64,000 nt of DNA from the NCBI RefSeq assembly GCF_003945545.1, contig NZ_CP029617.1, forward strand, positions 4,041,001 to 4,105,000. The letters run 5' to 3'. Source of the DNA: Streptomyces sp. WAC 01529. Lineage in GTDB: Bacteria > Actinomycetota > Actinomycetes > Streptomycetales > Streptomycetaceae. Shown here piece by piece: positions 7,569-15,933 of this stretch. A program made the translations under genes and the position numbers. The notes below the pieces were generated by a model. The model did no database searches, had not been told where the DNA came from, and saw only the letters and a list, made by a program, of their open reading frames with translations. How positions within the stretch are numbered: the first letter of the stretch is position 1; each line of letters starts with the position of its first letter.

Positions 7569-9038
7569 GTGTCGGACGCGCTCACCCCGGAGTTCCCGGA
7601 GACCCCGGAAGAGACCGAAGAAGAGCCGATCAAGCAGCGCAAGAACGGCCTGTACCCGGGCGTCTCCGATGAGCTGGCCGAGAGCATGAAGTCCGGTTGG
7701 GCCGACACGGAGCTGCACGAGCTGGATCCGATCCCGCAGGCCGCGCAGACCGCGGCCCGCCGCGCCGCGCTCTCCGCGCGCTTCCCGGGCGAGCGTCTTG
7801 TCATCCCCGCGGGCAACCTCAAGACCCGCTCGAACGACACCGAGTACGCCTTCCGCGCCTCCGTCGAGTACGCGTACCTCACCGGAAACCAGACCGAGGA
7901 CGGCGTCCTGGTCCTGGAGCCCACCAAGAGCGGCCACGACGCGACGATCTATCTGCTTCCGCGCTCCAACCGTGAGAACGGCGAGTTCTGGCTCGACGGC
8001 CAGGGCGAGCTGTGGGTCGGCCGCCGCCACTCCCTCACCGAGGCCGAGAAGCTGTACGGCATCCCCGCCTCCGACGTGCGCGAGCTGGCCGAGGCGCTGC
8101 GCGAGGCGACCGGGCCCGTGCGTGTCGTACGCGGGTACGACGCCGGTATCGAGGCCGCGCTGACCGACAAGGTCACCGCCGAGCGCGACGAGGAGCTGCG
8201 CGTCTTCCTCTCCGAGGCCCGTCTGGTCAAGGACGAGTTCGAGATCGGTGAGCTGCAGAAGGCGTGCGACTCGACCGCGCGCGGCTTCGAGGACGTCGTC
8301 AAGATCCTCGACAAGGCCGAGGCGACGAGCGAGCGCTACATCGAAGGCACGTTCTTCCTGCGCGCCCGCGTCGAGGGCAACGACATCGGCTACGGCTCCA
8401 TCTGCGCCGCGGGCCCGCACGCCACCACCCTGCACTGGGTGCGCAACGACGGCCCCGTGCGCTCCGGAGAGCTGCTCCTGCTCGACGCGGGCGTGGAGAC
8501 GCACACGTACTACACCGCGGACATCACCCGCACCCTGCCGATCAACGGCCGCTTCAACGAGCTGCAGAAGAAGATCTACGACGCCGTGTACGAGGCCCAG
8601 GAGGCCGGCATCGCGGCCGTGAAGCCGGGCGCCAAGTACCGCGACTTCCACGACGCCTCCCAGCGCGTGCTCGCCGAGAAGCTGGTGGAGTGGGGTCTCG
8701 TCGAGGGTCCCGTCGAGCGCGTCCTGGAGCTGGGTCTCCAGCGCCGCTGGACGCTGCACGGCACCGGTCACATGCTCGGCATGGACGTCCACGACTGCGC
8801 CGCCGCGCGCCGCGAGTCCTACGTCGACGGCACGCTGGAGCCCGGCATGTGCCTGACCGTCGAGCCCGGCCTGTACTTCCAGGCGGACGACCTGACCGTG
8901 CCGGAGGAGTACCGCGGCATCGGCGTCCGGATCGAGGACGACATCCTCGTGACGGAGGACGGCAACCGGAACCTCTCGGACTCACTGCCGCGGCGTTCGG
9001 ACGAGGTCGAGGCGTGGATGGCCCGGCTCAAGGGCTGA
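7569..9038 (+). CDS. Xaa-Pro aminopeptidase (aminopeptidase P, M24B)
   Basis: A cytoplasmic dimetal peptidase that removes N-terminal residues preceding proline. Of 489 residues, the N-terminal half is the creatinase/aminopeptidase-P N domain and the C-terminal half the pita-bread fold. Metal ligands are visible: LLLDAGVE and TADITRT (Asp pair), HGTGHMLG (His), TVEPGLYF (Glu) and GVRIEDD (Glu). The GTG at 7569 has AGGAGG six bases upstream; longer in-frame starts lack a ribosome site. The first ~30 residues are very acidic. Confidence 0.93.
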   Translation: MSDALTPEFPETPEETEEEPIKQRKNGLYPGVSDELAESMKSGWADTELHELDPIPQAAQTAARRAALSARFPGERLVIPAGNLKTRSNDTEYAFRASVEYAYLTGNQTEDGVLVLEPTKSGHDATIYLLPRSNRENGEFWLDGQGELWVGRRHSLTEAEKLYGIPASDVRELAEALREATGPVRVVRGYDAGIEAALTDKVTAERDEELRVFLSEARLVKDEFEIGELQKACDSTARGFEDVVKILDKAEATSERYIEGTFFLRARVEGNDIGYGSICAAGPHATTLHWVRNDGPVRSGELLLLDAGVETHTYYTADITRTLPINGRFNELQKKIYDAVYEAQEAGIAAVKPGAKYRDFHDASQRVLAEKLVEWGLVEGPVERVLELGLQRRWTLHGTGHMLGMDVHDCAAARRESYVDGTLEPGMCLTVEPGLYFQADDLTVPEEYRGIGVRIEDDILVTEDGNRNLSDSLPRRSDEVEAWMARLKG

Positions 9039-9065
9039 GCGGCTCCGTCAGGGAGCTGAGCGGCT

Positions 9066-9590
9066 TCAGTGAGCCGACTTCCGCTCGTCCTCGCCCGCGA
9101 TCTTGGCCGTGCTCAGGGCGATGCGGTTCCAGGTGTTGATCGTGGAGATCAGGGCGAGGACGCGGGCCAGCTCCGCCTCCTCGAAGTGCTCGGCGGCGCG
9201 TGCGTAGACGCCGTCGGGCACGCCGTCCTGGGCGACCAGCGTGACCGCCTCGGTCAGGGCGAGGGCCGCCTGCTCCTTGTCGGTGAAGAAGTTCCTGGCC
9301 TCGCGCCATACGCCGATCATGTGCAGGCGGGCCTCGTCCTCGCCTGCCGCGCGGGCGTCGGAGGTGTGCATGTGGAGGCAGTAGGCGCAGCCGTTGAGGA
9401 GCGAGGCGCGGATCTGGATCAGCTCGACGAGGGCCGGGTCCAGGCCGTCGCGGGCGGCGGCGTCCAGGCCGATCAGGGCCTTGAAGGCCTTGGGCGCGGC
9501 CTTGGCGAAGTCGAGGCGGGGGGTCTGGGCGGGGGCCGCCTGGGCCGGAGTGGTCGCGGTCGTCTGCGTGGCGTGCGTGGCTTGCGTCAT
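9066..9590 (-). CDS. Carboxymuconolactone decarboxylase/AhpD-like protein
   Basis: 174 residues with the AhpD core CAYCLHMH: Cys68, Cys71 and His75, the CxxC and His of AhpD-type peroxidase reductases. This suggests a thiol-based peroxide or hydroperoxide function rather than muconolactone decarboxylation. A Thr/Ala/Pro-rich tail of about 24 residues precedes the domain. ATG 9590 is preferred over an in-frame upstream start that would run into the divergent promoter. It is divergent from the MocR regulator at 9638 with 47 bp between starts, an arrangement common for a MocR-controlled target. Confidence 0.88.
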   Translation of the reverse strand: MTQATHATQTTATTPAQAAPAQTPRLDFAKAAPKAFKALIGLDAAARDGLDPALVELIQIRASLLNGCAYCLHMHTSDARAAGEDEARLHMIGVWREARNFFTDKEQAALALTEAVTLVAQDGVPDGVYARAAEHFEEAELARVLALISTINTWNRIALSTAKIAGEDERKSAH

Positions 9591-9637
9591 GGCTTTGAAC
9601 CTAGGCACGTGAAAGACCCCGGATAAGGTGCATTCCC

Positions 9638-11191
9638 ATGGCTGAACCATGGGTCAATTCCGCGGAGCGCATCGGCAGTGACCTGTATCTGGAGCTGTCC
9701 GGTACGGGCAGCCGCCGTGCCGTCCTCATCCGGGCGCTGCGGGACGCCGTGCGCGACGGCAGGCTCGCCCCCGGCACCCGGCTGCCGCCCTACCGCTCGC
9801 TCGCCGCGGACCTCGGCCTCGCCCGCAACACCGTCGCCGACGCCTATGCCGAGCTGGTCGCCGAGGGGTGGCTGACGGCCCGGCAGGGCTCGGGGACGCG
9901 GGTCGCCGAGCGGGCGGCGCCGCCCAAGCCCGTACGCACGCCGAAGCCCGCCCCCGCGCGGCCCGCCGCTCCCGCGTACGACCTCCGTCAGGGCCGGCCG
10001 GACCCCGCCTCCTTCCCGCGCACGGCCTGGCTCGCGGCGGCCCGGCGTGCCGTCAACTCCGCGCCGGGCGACGCCTTCGGGCCCGGCGACCCGCGCGGCC
10101 GCGTCGAGTTGCGGCAGGCGCTCACCGACTATCTGCGGCGGGCCCGCGGGGTGCGCGTCGCGCCCGAGCGGATCGTGGTCTGCTCCGGCTTCGCGCACGC
10201 GCTGCGGCTGCTGTACGGGGGCTCGCACGGCGCGGGTGGCCCGGTGCTGCGCGGCCCGCTCGCCGTGGAGTCGTACGGACTCGGCTTCCACCGCGGGATC
10301 CTGGAGGACGCGGGCGTCCGGACGGTTCCGCTTGAGCTGGACGAACAAGGGGCCCGGATCGAGGAACTGACCGCGGGTCAGGACGTACGCGATGTGCGGG
10401 GTGTACGGGGTGTGCGCGGCGTACAGGACGTACGGGGTGTACTGCTCACGCCCGCACACCAGTTCCCGACCGGCGGGCCGCTGCACCCGGCCCGGCGTGC
10501 CGCCGTCGTCGACTGGGCCCGCACGAGCGGCGGGCTGGTCCTGGAGGACGACTACGACGGGGAGTTCCGCTACGACCGCGAGCCCGTCGGCGCCCTCCAG
10601 GGCCTGGATCCCGAGCGGGTCGTCTACCTCGGCTCGGTCAGCAAGAGCCTGTCCCCCGCGGTGCGCCTCGGCTGGATGGTGCTGCCGGAGCACCTCGTCG
10701 ACGGCGTGCTCGCGGCGAAGGGCGAGCGGGAGGCGTGGGCGGGCGTACTCGACCAGCTCACGCTCGCCGATCTCATCGCCTCCGGGCAGTACGACCGCCA
10801 TGTCCGCCGGATGCGCCAGCGGTACCGGCGCCGCCGTGACCGGCTGGTCGCCGCGCTCGCCGAGCACGCCCCGCACATCGCGGCCACCGGGGTCGCGGCC
10901 GGGCTGCACGCGGTGCTGCGGCTGCCGCCGGGGACGGAGGCGTCCGCGACCAAGGCGGCGGCCTGGCAGGGGGTCGCGCTGGACGGCCTCGCCGCGTTCC
11001 GCCATCCGCGGGCTAGGGGGCGGGGCGCGGACGGCCTCGCCGCGTTCCGCCATCCGCGGGCTAGGGGGCGGGGCGCGGACGGCCTCGTCGTCGGGTACTC
11101 CACGCCGTCGGAGCATGCCTATGGGGCGGCGATCGAGGCGCTGGTGCGGGCGTTGCCGCCGGGTGATTCAGGTGGGGGTGCCGACGGGTGA
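9638..11191 (+). CDS. MocR/PdxR-type regulator (GntR winged helix plus aminotransferase domain)
   Basis: 517 residues. A GntR winged helix (about 20-85) precedes a fold-type-I aminotransferase-like domain that binds PLP. The PLP lysine is Lys336 in GSVSKSLSP, and the PLP-pyridine Asp lies in [11 protein letters not shown]. Its likely target is the divergent AhpD-like gene. Two oddities: residues around 250-268 are a run of Val-Arg-Gly/Asp triplets, and a 16-residue segment near the C-terminus is duplicated in tandem by an exact 48-bp DNA repeat. The duplication keeps the frame. Other MocR roles (vitamin B6, GABA) cannot be told from sequence. Confidence 0.9.
   Translation: MAEPWVNSAERIGSDLYLELSGTGSRRAVLIRALRDAVRDGRLAPGTRLPPYRSLAADLGLARNTVADAYAELVAEGWLTARQGSGTRVAERAAPPKPVRTPKPAPARPAAPAYDLRQGRPDPASFPRTAWLAAARRAVNSAPGDAFGPGDPRGRVELRQALTDYLRRARGVRVAPERIVVCSGFAHALRLLYGGSHGAGGPVLRGPLAVESYGLGFHRGILEDAGVRTVPLELDEQGARIEELTAGQDVRDVRGVRGVRGVQDVRGVLLTPAHQFPTGGPLHPARRAAVVDWARTSGGLVLEDDYDGEFRYDREPVGALQGLDPERVVYLGSVSKSLSPAVRLGWMVLPEHLVDGVLAAKGEREAWAGVLDQLTLADLIASGQYDRHVRRMRQRYRRRRDRLVAALAEHAPHIAATGVAAGLHAVLRLPPGTEASATKAAAWQGVALDGLAAFRHPRARGRGADGLAAFRHPRARGRGADGLVVGYSTPSEHAYGAAIEALVRALPPGDSGGGADG
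10985..11080 (+). repeat. Exact 48-bp tandem duplication inside the MocR gene
   Basis: Positions 10985-11032 and 11033-11080 are identical, and the next bases begin a third partial copy. It adds 16 residues ([16 protein letters not shown] type) to the small domain of the aminotransferase fold without a frameshift. Confidence 0.9.
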
Positions 11192-11324
11192 AATAGGCGC
11201 AGTCTCTTGACCGTTGAAGGCGGGAAACGGGAGCCGACGACGGAACGAACTTCGAAGGCGTGCGCCTGCTTCTGCTTCCCACGCGCGGCACGAAGGGCGG
11301 GCTGCTCCGGACCACTCCGGCGGT

Positions 11325-11588
11325 CTACCGGCGATCTACCTGTCGGTTCCGGCTCGCGACCGGGTCGTCGTCGAGGTCGGCACCGAGCGGTACGAGGCCC
11401 ACGCCGCGCCCGTCGACGAGGCCGAGCACGACGGACTGTGGCGCCAGCAGATCGAACAGGACCCGAACTTCGCGGAGTTCCGGGCCCGGGCGCCACGGCC
11501 GATCCCGGTGATCGCGCTGACCCGCGCGGGTGTCACGCCGTCAGCAGCGGTGCGCCCTCACGCCACTTCAGCATCTTGTCGAAGCTGA
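11325..11588 (+). pseudogene. Remnant of an F420/deazaflavin-dependent nitroreductase (DDN-like) C-terminus
   Basis: The reading frame from about 11325 encodes a segment resembling the C-terminal half of DDN-type proteins: VVVEVGTERYEAHA, then LWRQQIEQDPNFAEF, then RPIPVIALTR. In the intact family an N-terminal half (about 60-70 residues with the F420-binding strands) comes first. Upstream sequence in this frame is unrelated and low-complexity. The frame also overruns into the convergent ATPase gene. I read it as a 5'-truncated relic; a strain-specific short gene is less likely. Confidence 0.6.
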
Positions 11589-12000
11589 TCACCGCTCCGC
11601 CCCGGCCCGGGTTGTTGCCGAGGTGGACGTGGTCGGCCAGCTCCCTGATCAGGCACAGGCCCCGGCCGTGCTCGTCCGTCTCGGCGGCGGGCGGCCGGGG
11701 CGTCGGACAGCCGCGTGCGGCTCCCGGGCCGGGGAAGCCGGGGCCCGAGTCGGCCACCTCGATGCGGCACTTCTCGCCGTCCAGATAGGCCGTCACCCGA
11801 TACGCGCCGGCCGTCCCGCCGGGGGCGGGCGCGCCGCCGTGCTCCACGGCGTTGGCACAGGCTTCGCTGAGGGCGAGCGACAGGTCGAAGGAGACGTCGG
11901 GATCCACGCCCGCGGTCTCCATCGCGCCGATCAACAGGCGGCGGGCAAGCGGAACGCTCGCAGCTTCGCGCCGCAAATGGAGAGACCACCAGATGCTCAT
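11533..12000 (-). CDS. RsbW-like ATP-binding protein (anti-sigma factor type)
   Basis: 155 residues of the GHKL/HATPase_c_2 fold, with N box ALSEACANAVEHG (about 43-55), VADSGPGF as G1 and GRGLCLIRELAD as G2. These are the features of single-domain anti-sigma or regulatory kinases. ATG 12000 was chosen because AGGAGG lies seven bases upstream and the domain starts at once; a much longer in-frame reading upstream is low-complexity. It is a second such ATPase in this window (compare 2057-2587). No sigma factor is adjacent. Confidence 0.88.
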   Translation of the reverse strand: MSIWWSLHLRREAASVPLARRLLIGAMETAGVDPDVSFDLSLALSEACANAVEHGGAPAPGGTAGAYRVTAYLDGEKCRIEVADSGPGFPGPGAARGCPTPRPPAAETDEHGRGLCLIRELADHVHLGNNPGRGGAVISFDKMLKWREGAPLLTA

Positions 12001-12686
12001 GCTCCAGCCTCCTGGCTGCGGCTCGACATACCGATACGTATTGCCGCAAGCGCGCACGGATAAGCGCGCGGCCCGCGTGAAGCCGCCCATACGGCGGACG
12101 CGCGGCCTGCGCGGCTCGTGTAGGGCGGCTGGGGGTGGTGTGGGTGACGGGGCGTGCGCTGCCCCGTGTGGGGGGTGGTGCGCGGGCCTGCGGGCCTCGC
12201 GGGGGCGAGCGGGGGGTCGGCCTGCGGCGGCCTGTGGTGCTGCCCCCGTTGAGCCGCGCCCTGGGCGGGCGCGGCCGCGTGTGCCCCGTGCCGTCCGAGG
12301 GTCGGCGCCGACGCGCCCGAGCGTGGGGCGCCGCAAGGGTGGGGTGCGCCATCCGGGTTGCCGCCTCCGCCGATCGCCTCGTGCCGGAGCGGTCCGGCTG
12401 CGGCTCGGCTGAGGCAGGGCCCACCTAGTCGGATGACGCCCCCCGCCCAGGCCCCCACACCGCCCCCCTCGCGGACGCGCGACGCGTCGCCCGCGCCGGG
12501 CCTCCCCCGGCCGCCCCAGGCAAGCCCAGCCGTGGCTTCCCGAGCTCATCCGAGAGGGCGCCACCGGCCATCGCCCGGGTGCCGTCGGTCGCCTCACGCG
12601 GGCGCAGCCGGTCCATCCCGCCGGGAACCGGACCTTCCGGACCTGCCGTATGCGTCGGGTAAGTCCAGTGCGATGATGGCCCCGCC
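12001..12686. other. 686-bp region with no supported gene
   Basis: Lies between the divergent ATPase (start 12000) and the membrane protein (start 12687). The strand is strongly G-rich over 12120-12250 and C-rich over 12420-12560. The frames that stay open translate to Arg/Pro/Gly-rich sequence with no recognisable domain. The one structure is a 7-bp hairpin (12147-12153 with 12161-12167). Confidence 0.5.
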
Positions 12687-13586
12687 ATGACTGCCCCCCA
12701 CCAGCACCAGCCGCGTGACGGAGTCGATCTCCGGCTGCTCAGGGCCGCGGTGTTCGCCGCGGTCTGCGTCGTGCTGTCCGCCGGGGGCCATGTGCTCGCT
12801 TCCTGTGTCGCCGTCCCGCTGTGGACGCTCGGCGCCGGTTTCCTCGCCGTCCTCGCGGTCGCGCTGCCGCTCGCCGGGCGGGCCCGGTCCCTGCCCGGCA
12901 TCGCCGCCCTCCTCGCGGTGGGCCAGCTCGGACTGCACGCCCTGTTCGGCCTCGGTCAGCACGGCGTCACGGCCGCCGCCCAGGTGAACGGCGACGCCTC
13001 CCTGGTGGAGCGGGCCGCGCGCCTGGTCTGCGGGGCGGGCGCCTCGACGATCACTCCCGCCCAGGCCCACCGCATCCTGACCACGGCCGGGCTCGGGACG
13101 GGCGGGGGTACGGATCACGCCGCCGCCCACCACCACGGTCAGTCCGCCGCCGCCGCGGCGGACTCCGCGCTGGACTCCATGTCCACGGCGGGCGCCACCG
13201 GAACGGCGGGACCGATGGGATCGGCCGGCTCCATGGGTGCCATGGCGCTCGTGCCGTCCCTCCCCATGCTCGTCGCCCACCTCCTCGCGGCCCTCGCCGC
13301 GGGATGGCTGCTGCGCCGCGGCGACCTCGCCCTGCTCCGGCTCATCCGGCTCGCGCAAGGGGCGCAGGGGGTCGCCGAAGGGGCGCTCGTACGTTCGTTG
13401 CGCTCGGCCCTCACCCTCGTACGCGCCCTGCGAGCCGGTCTGCCCGGGGCGCCCGAGACGACGGGGCCGCGGCTGCCGCGCACCGCGCGCCTCGCGCCTC
13501 CGAAGCCGCGCACGCTCGCGCTTGAGGACGCGGTGATCCGGCGCGGCCCGCCGGCCGGCGTCCGCCACGTCGAACTCGCTGCCTGA
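12687..13586 (+). CDS. Membrane protein at the head of the copper gene cluster
   Basis: 299 residues. Three or more hydrophobic segments (about 20-40, 45-62, 68-88 and one near 192-212) predict an integral membrane protein. A periplasm-facing His-rich stretch (HAAAHHH) and a Met-rich stretch (DSMSTAG, GPMGSAGSMGAM) lie between the third and last segments; such residues often bind copper. It is followed on the same strand by YcnI, Sco, PCuAC, CopCD and a DyP peroxidase. I know no named family. A role in copper handling is inference from context and residue content. Confidence 0.75.
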   Translation: MTAPHQHQPRDGVDLRLLRAAVFAAVCVVLSAGGHVLASCVAVPLWTLGAGFLAVLAVALPLAGRARSLPGIAALLAVGQLGLHALFGLGQHGVTAAAQVNGDASLVERAARLVCGAGASTITPAQAHRILTTAGLGTGGGTDHAAAHHHGQSAAAAADSALDSMSTAGATGTAGPMGSAGSMGAMALVPSLPMLVAHLLAALAAGWLLRRGDLALLRLIRLAQGAQGVAEGALVRSLRSALTLVRALRAGLPGAPETTGPRLPRTARLAPPKPRTLALEDAVIRRGPPAGVRHVELAA

Positions 13587-13681
13587 CGCGACGCACTCCA
13601 CCAGCCGTACGGAGGGGTCGCTCGGCACGCACGCGCGCGTGCCCGCCAACCAGGCCGCGCGCATCCCCCTCGTACTGAGTA

Positions 13682-13724
13682 GTGAGCAGTGCGCAAGTGA
13701 GCAGGGCGCAGTGAGCGGTGAGTA
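13682..13724. repeat. Three imperfect 14-15-bp repeats before the YcnI gene
   Basis: GTGAGCAGTGCGCAA, GTGAGCAGGGCGCA and GTGAGCGGTGAGTA follow one another from 13682. A perfect 14-bp palindrome (GCACGCGCGCGTGC, 13629-13642) lies just upstream. Function unknown. Confidence 0.5.
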
Positions 13725-13821
13725 CGGAGCACCGTGCCACGCGTATCGCTCCGTGCACCCGCACGCGACGACCCGCGCCTCCGCTCACTGCTCACCCCTG
13801 CCGAAAGTGGAGTGTTTTTTC

Positions 13822-14556
13822 ATGAAGATGTCCCGTATCGCCGCCGTCGGCACCGTCGCCGCCTCCGCCGTCCTCGTCCTCTCCGGACCCGCGTTCGCGC
13901 ACGTCAGCGTCTCCCCGGAGGGCGAGGCCGCCAAGGGCGGATACGCGACCGTCAACTTCAAGGTGCCGAACGAGATGGACGACGCCGCGACCAACAAGGT
14001 CGAGGTCTCCTTCCCCGGTGACCACCCGCTCGCCTCCGTGATGACGCAGCCCGTCCCCGGCTGGACCGCGAAGGTCACCAAGTCCAAGCTCGACAAGCCG
14101 CTGGAGATCCACGGCGAGAAGATCGACGAGGCCGTCACCAAGGTCACCTGGACCGCCGACGGCAAGGGCATCCAGCCGGGCAGCTTCCAGAAGTTCCCGG
14201 TCTCCATGGGCCAGCTGCCCGAGGACGCCGACGAACTCGTCTTCAAGGCGATCCAGACGTACGACAACAAGGAAGTCGTCCGCTGGATCGAGCCGCAGCA
14301 GAAGGGCCAGGAAGAGCCCGAGCACCCGGCGCCCACCCTCCAGCTGACCGCCGCCTCCGACGACCACCACGGTGGCGGCGCCTCCGGCGACGCGAAGTCG
14401 GACGGCAAGTCGGACGCCAAGTCCGAGAGCGCCTCCGCGGACTCCTCGGACAGCAGCGACACCACCGCCCGCGTCCTCGGCATCGTCGGCATCGTCGTGG
14501 GCGCCGCGGGCGTCGCGTTCGGCGTGGCCGCCACGCGGCGTCGCGTCACCGGCTGA
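13822..14556 (+). CDS. YcnI family (DUF1775) copper-binding membrane-anchored protein
   Basis: 244 residues: a signal peptide ending at AFA, so that mature residue 1 is His (AHVSVSPE), a DUF1775 domain of about 140 residues, a Ser/Asp/Lys linker with HH, and a C-terminal membrane anchor followed by RRR. In Bacillus YcnI the N-terminal His and a conserved Trp bind Cu(II) as a monohistidine brace; both kinds of residue are present. ATG 13822 has GTGGAG upstream; ATG 13828 is an alternative. It probably passes copper to, or takes it from, the Sco and CopCD proteins downstream. Confidence 0.9.
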   Translation: MKMSRIAAVGTVAASAVLVLSGPAFAHVSVSPEGEAAKGGYATVNFKVPNEMDDAATNKVEVSFPGDHPLASVMTQPVPGWTAKVTKSKLDKPLEIHGEKIDEAVTKVTWTADGKGIQPGSFQKFPVSMGQLPEDADELVFKAIQTYDNKEVVRWIEPQQKGQEEPEHPAPTLQLTAASDDHHGGGASGDAKSDGKSDAKSESASADSSDSSDTTARVLGIVGIVVGAAGVAFGVAATRRRVTG

Positions 14557-14649
14557 GCCGTCCGCAGAGCCATCCTTCGGGGTGTGCCGAGGCGGCGAAA
14601 CGGCCGCCCCGGTGCACCCCGGCCCCCCTCACATCTGGGACATTTTCGT

Positions 14650-15360
14650 ATGCGCACGAAGAGCACGAAAAGTATGACGAGCACGAAGAGCCCGAACAGC
14701 CTGCGGGGCACGCGCAAGAGGGCCGCCGCCGCTGCCCTGCTGGCCGTGGCCGCGCTCACCCTGACCGCCTGCGGCGGCGGTGACGACAAGAAGAAGCCCG
14801 TCGCCGACGTCTCCATGGAGACGGACTCGGGCAAGGCGGCGACCGTCCTCGACAAGCCGTTCAAGAAGCCGGATCTCGTCCTGACCGACACCCGCGGCAA
14901 GAAGTACGACCTGCGCGAGGAGACCAAGGGCAAGCCGACGCTGATCTACTTCGGCTACACGCACTGCCCCGACGTCTGCCCGCTGACGATGAACAACATC
15001 GCGGTCGCCAAGAAGGCCCTGCCCAAGGCCGACCAGGACAAGCTCAAGGTCGTCCTGGTCACCACCGACCCCAAGCGCGACACCCCCGCCGAACTCGGCA
15101 AGTGGCTCAAGGGCGTGGACTCCGACTTCGTCGGCCTGACCGGCGACTTCTCGACCATCCAGGCCGGGGCCCGCCAGCTCGGCATCAGCATCGAGCCGCC
15201 CAAGAAGGACAAGAACGGCAAGGTCGTCTCGATGCACGGCCTCCAGGTCATCGCTTTCTCGCCGAAGAACGACGCGGGATACGTCCTGTACGACGAGGAC
15301 GCCACCGCCGGCGACTACACCAAGGACCTCCCCAAGCTCATCAAGGGAGAGAACCCGTGA
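14650..15360 (+). CDS. sco: Sco family copper chaperone lipoprotein
   Basis: 236 residues. A Lys/Arg-rich start and hydrophobic stretch end in the lipobox LTAC, then a thioredoxin fold with the Sco copper site: Cys106 and Cys110 in CPDVC, and His196 in SMHGLQ. Sco proteins deliver copper to the CuA site of cytochrome oxidase; in S. lividans Sco also supports maturation of the radical oxidase GlxA and development. ATG 14650 is chosen; ATG 14674 is possible. Its stop overlaps the next start by four bases (GTGA), indicating translational coupling. Confidence 0.93.
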   Translation: MRTKSTKSMTSTKSPNSLRGTRKRAAAAALLAVAALTLTACGGGDDKKKPVADVSMETDSGKAATVLDKPFKKPDLVLTDTRGKKYDLREETKGKPTLIYFGYTHCPDVCPLTMNNIAVAKKALPKADQDKLKVVLVTTDPKRDTPAELGKWLKGVDSDFVGLTGDFSTIQAGARQLGISIEPPKKDKNGKVVSMHGLQVIAFSPKNDAGYVLYDEDATAGDYTKDLPKLIKGENP

Positions 15361-15920
15361 GCCACCGCACCACGACCCGCACCGCCACCCGCCGCCGCGC
15401 CCTCGTCGGCGGGGCCATAGCGCTGGCCTCGGCCCTCACCCTGGCGGGCTGCGGCGACGGCTCGGGGCCCGGCGACCAGGAGACCCCGCGCAAGCCCGAG
15501 CTGAAGGTCGGCGGGGCCTACATCCCCGAACCCACCATGGACGACATGGCGGCCGGCTTCTTCACGCTCACCAACAGGGGCGGCGCCGACAAGCTCACCT
15601 CCGCCACCAGTGACATCGCGGGCGCCGTCACGCTGCACAGCACCAAGGGCGGCGTGATGAAGGAGCAGAAGTCCTTCGACGTGCCCGCGGGCGGCAAGCT
15701 CGAACTCGCGAGCGGCGGCAACCACCTGATGTTCGAGAAGCTCAAGCGCAAGCCGAAGCAGGGCGAGAAGGTCGCCCTGACGCTGCACTTCCGCACGTCG
15801 GATCCGATCACCATCGAGGTGCCGGTCAAGGAGGCGACGTACCGCCCCAAGGAGGGCCACGACAGCTCGAACGCCTCGCACACGCCGCAGATGTCGCACT
15901 CGTCGCACTCGTCGCACTGA
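15357..15920 (+). CDS. PCuAC-type copper chaperone lipoprotein (ECuC-like)
   Basis: 187 residues with lipobox LAGC and a cupredoxin-like PCuAC domain. The copper ligands follow the family H(M)x10MxnHxM plan: TLHSTKGGVM, then GGNHLMF. The tail is rich in His and Met (SHTPQMSHSSH), an extra metal site typical of actinobacterial members. It is coupled to sco by a 4-bp overlap. In S. lividans the equivalent ECuC hands Cu(I) to Sco. Confidence 0.92.
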   Translation: MSHRTTTRTATRRRALVGGAIALASALTLAGCGDGSGPGDQETPRKPELKVGGAYIPEPTMDDMAAGFFTLTNRGGADKLTSATSDIAGAVTLHSTKGGVMKEQKSFDVPAGGKLELASGGNHLMFEKLKRKPKQGEKVALTLHFRTSDPITIEVPVKEATYRPKEGHDSSNASHTPQMSHSSHSSH

Positions 15921-15933
15921 GGACGGACCGTTG

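Noticed and set aside
12594-13664. Minus-strand frame opposite the membrane protein at 12687
   Set aside because: The plus frame has membrane segments and sits in line with the copper genes; the minus frame is Arg/Gly/Glu-rich and unstructured.
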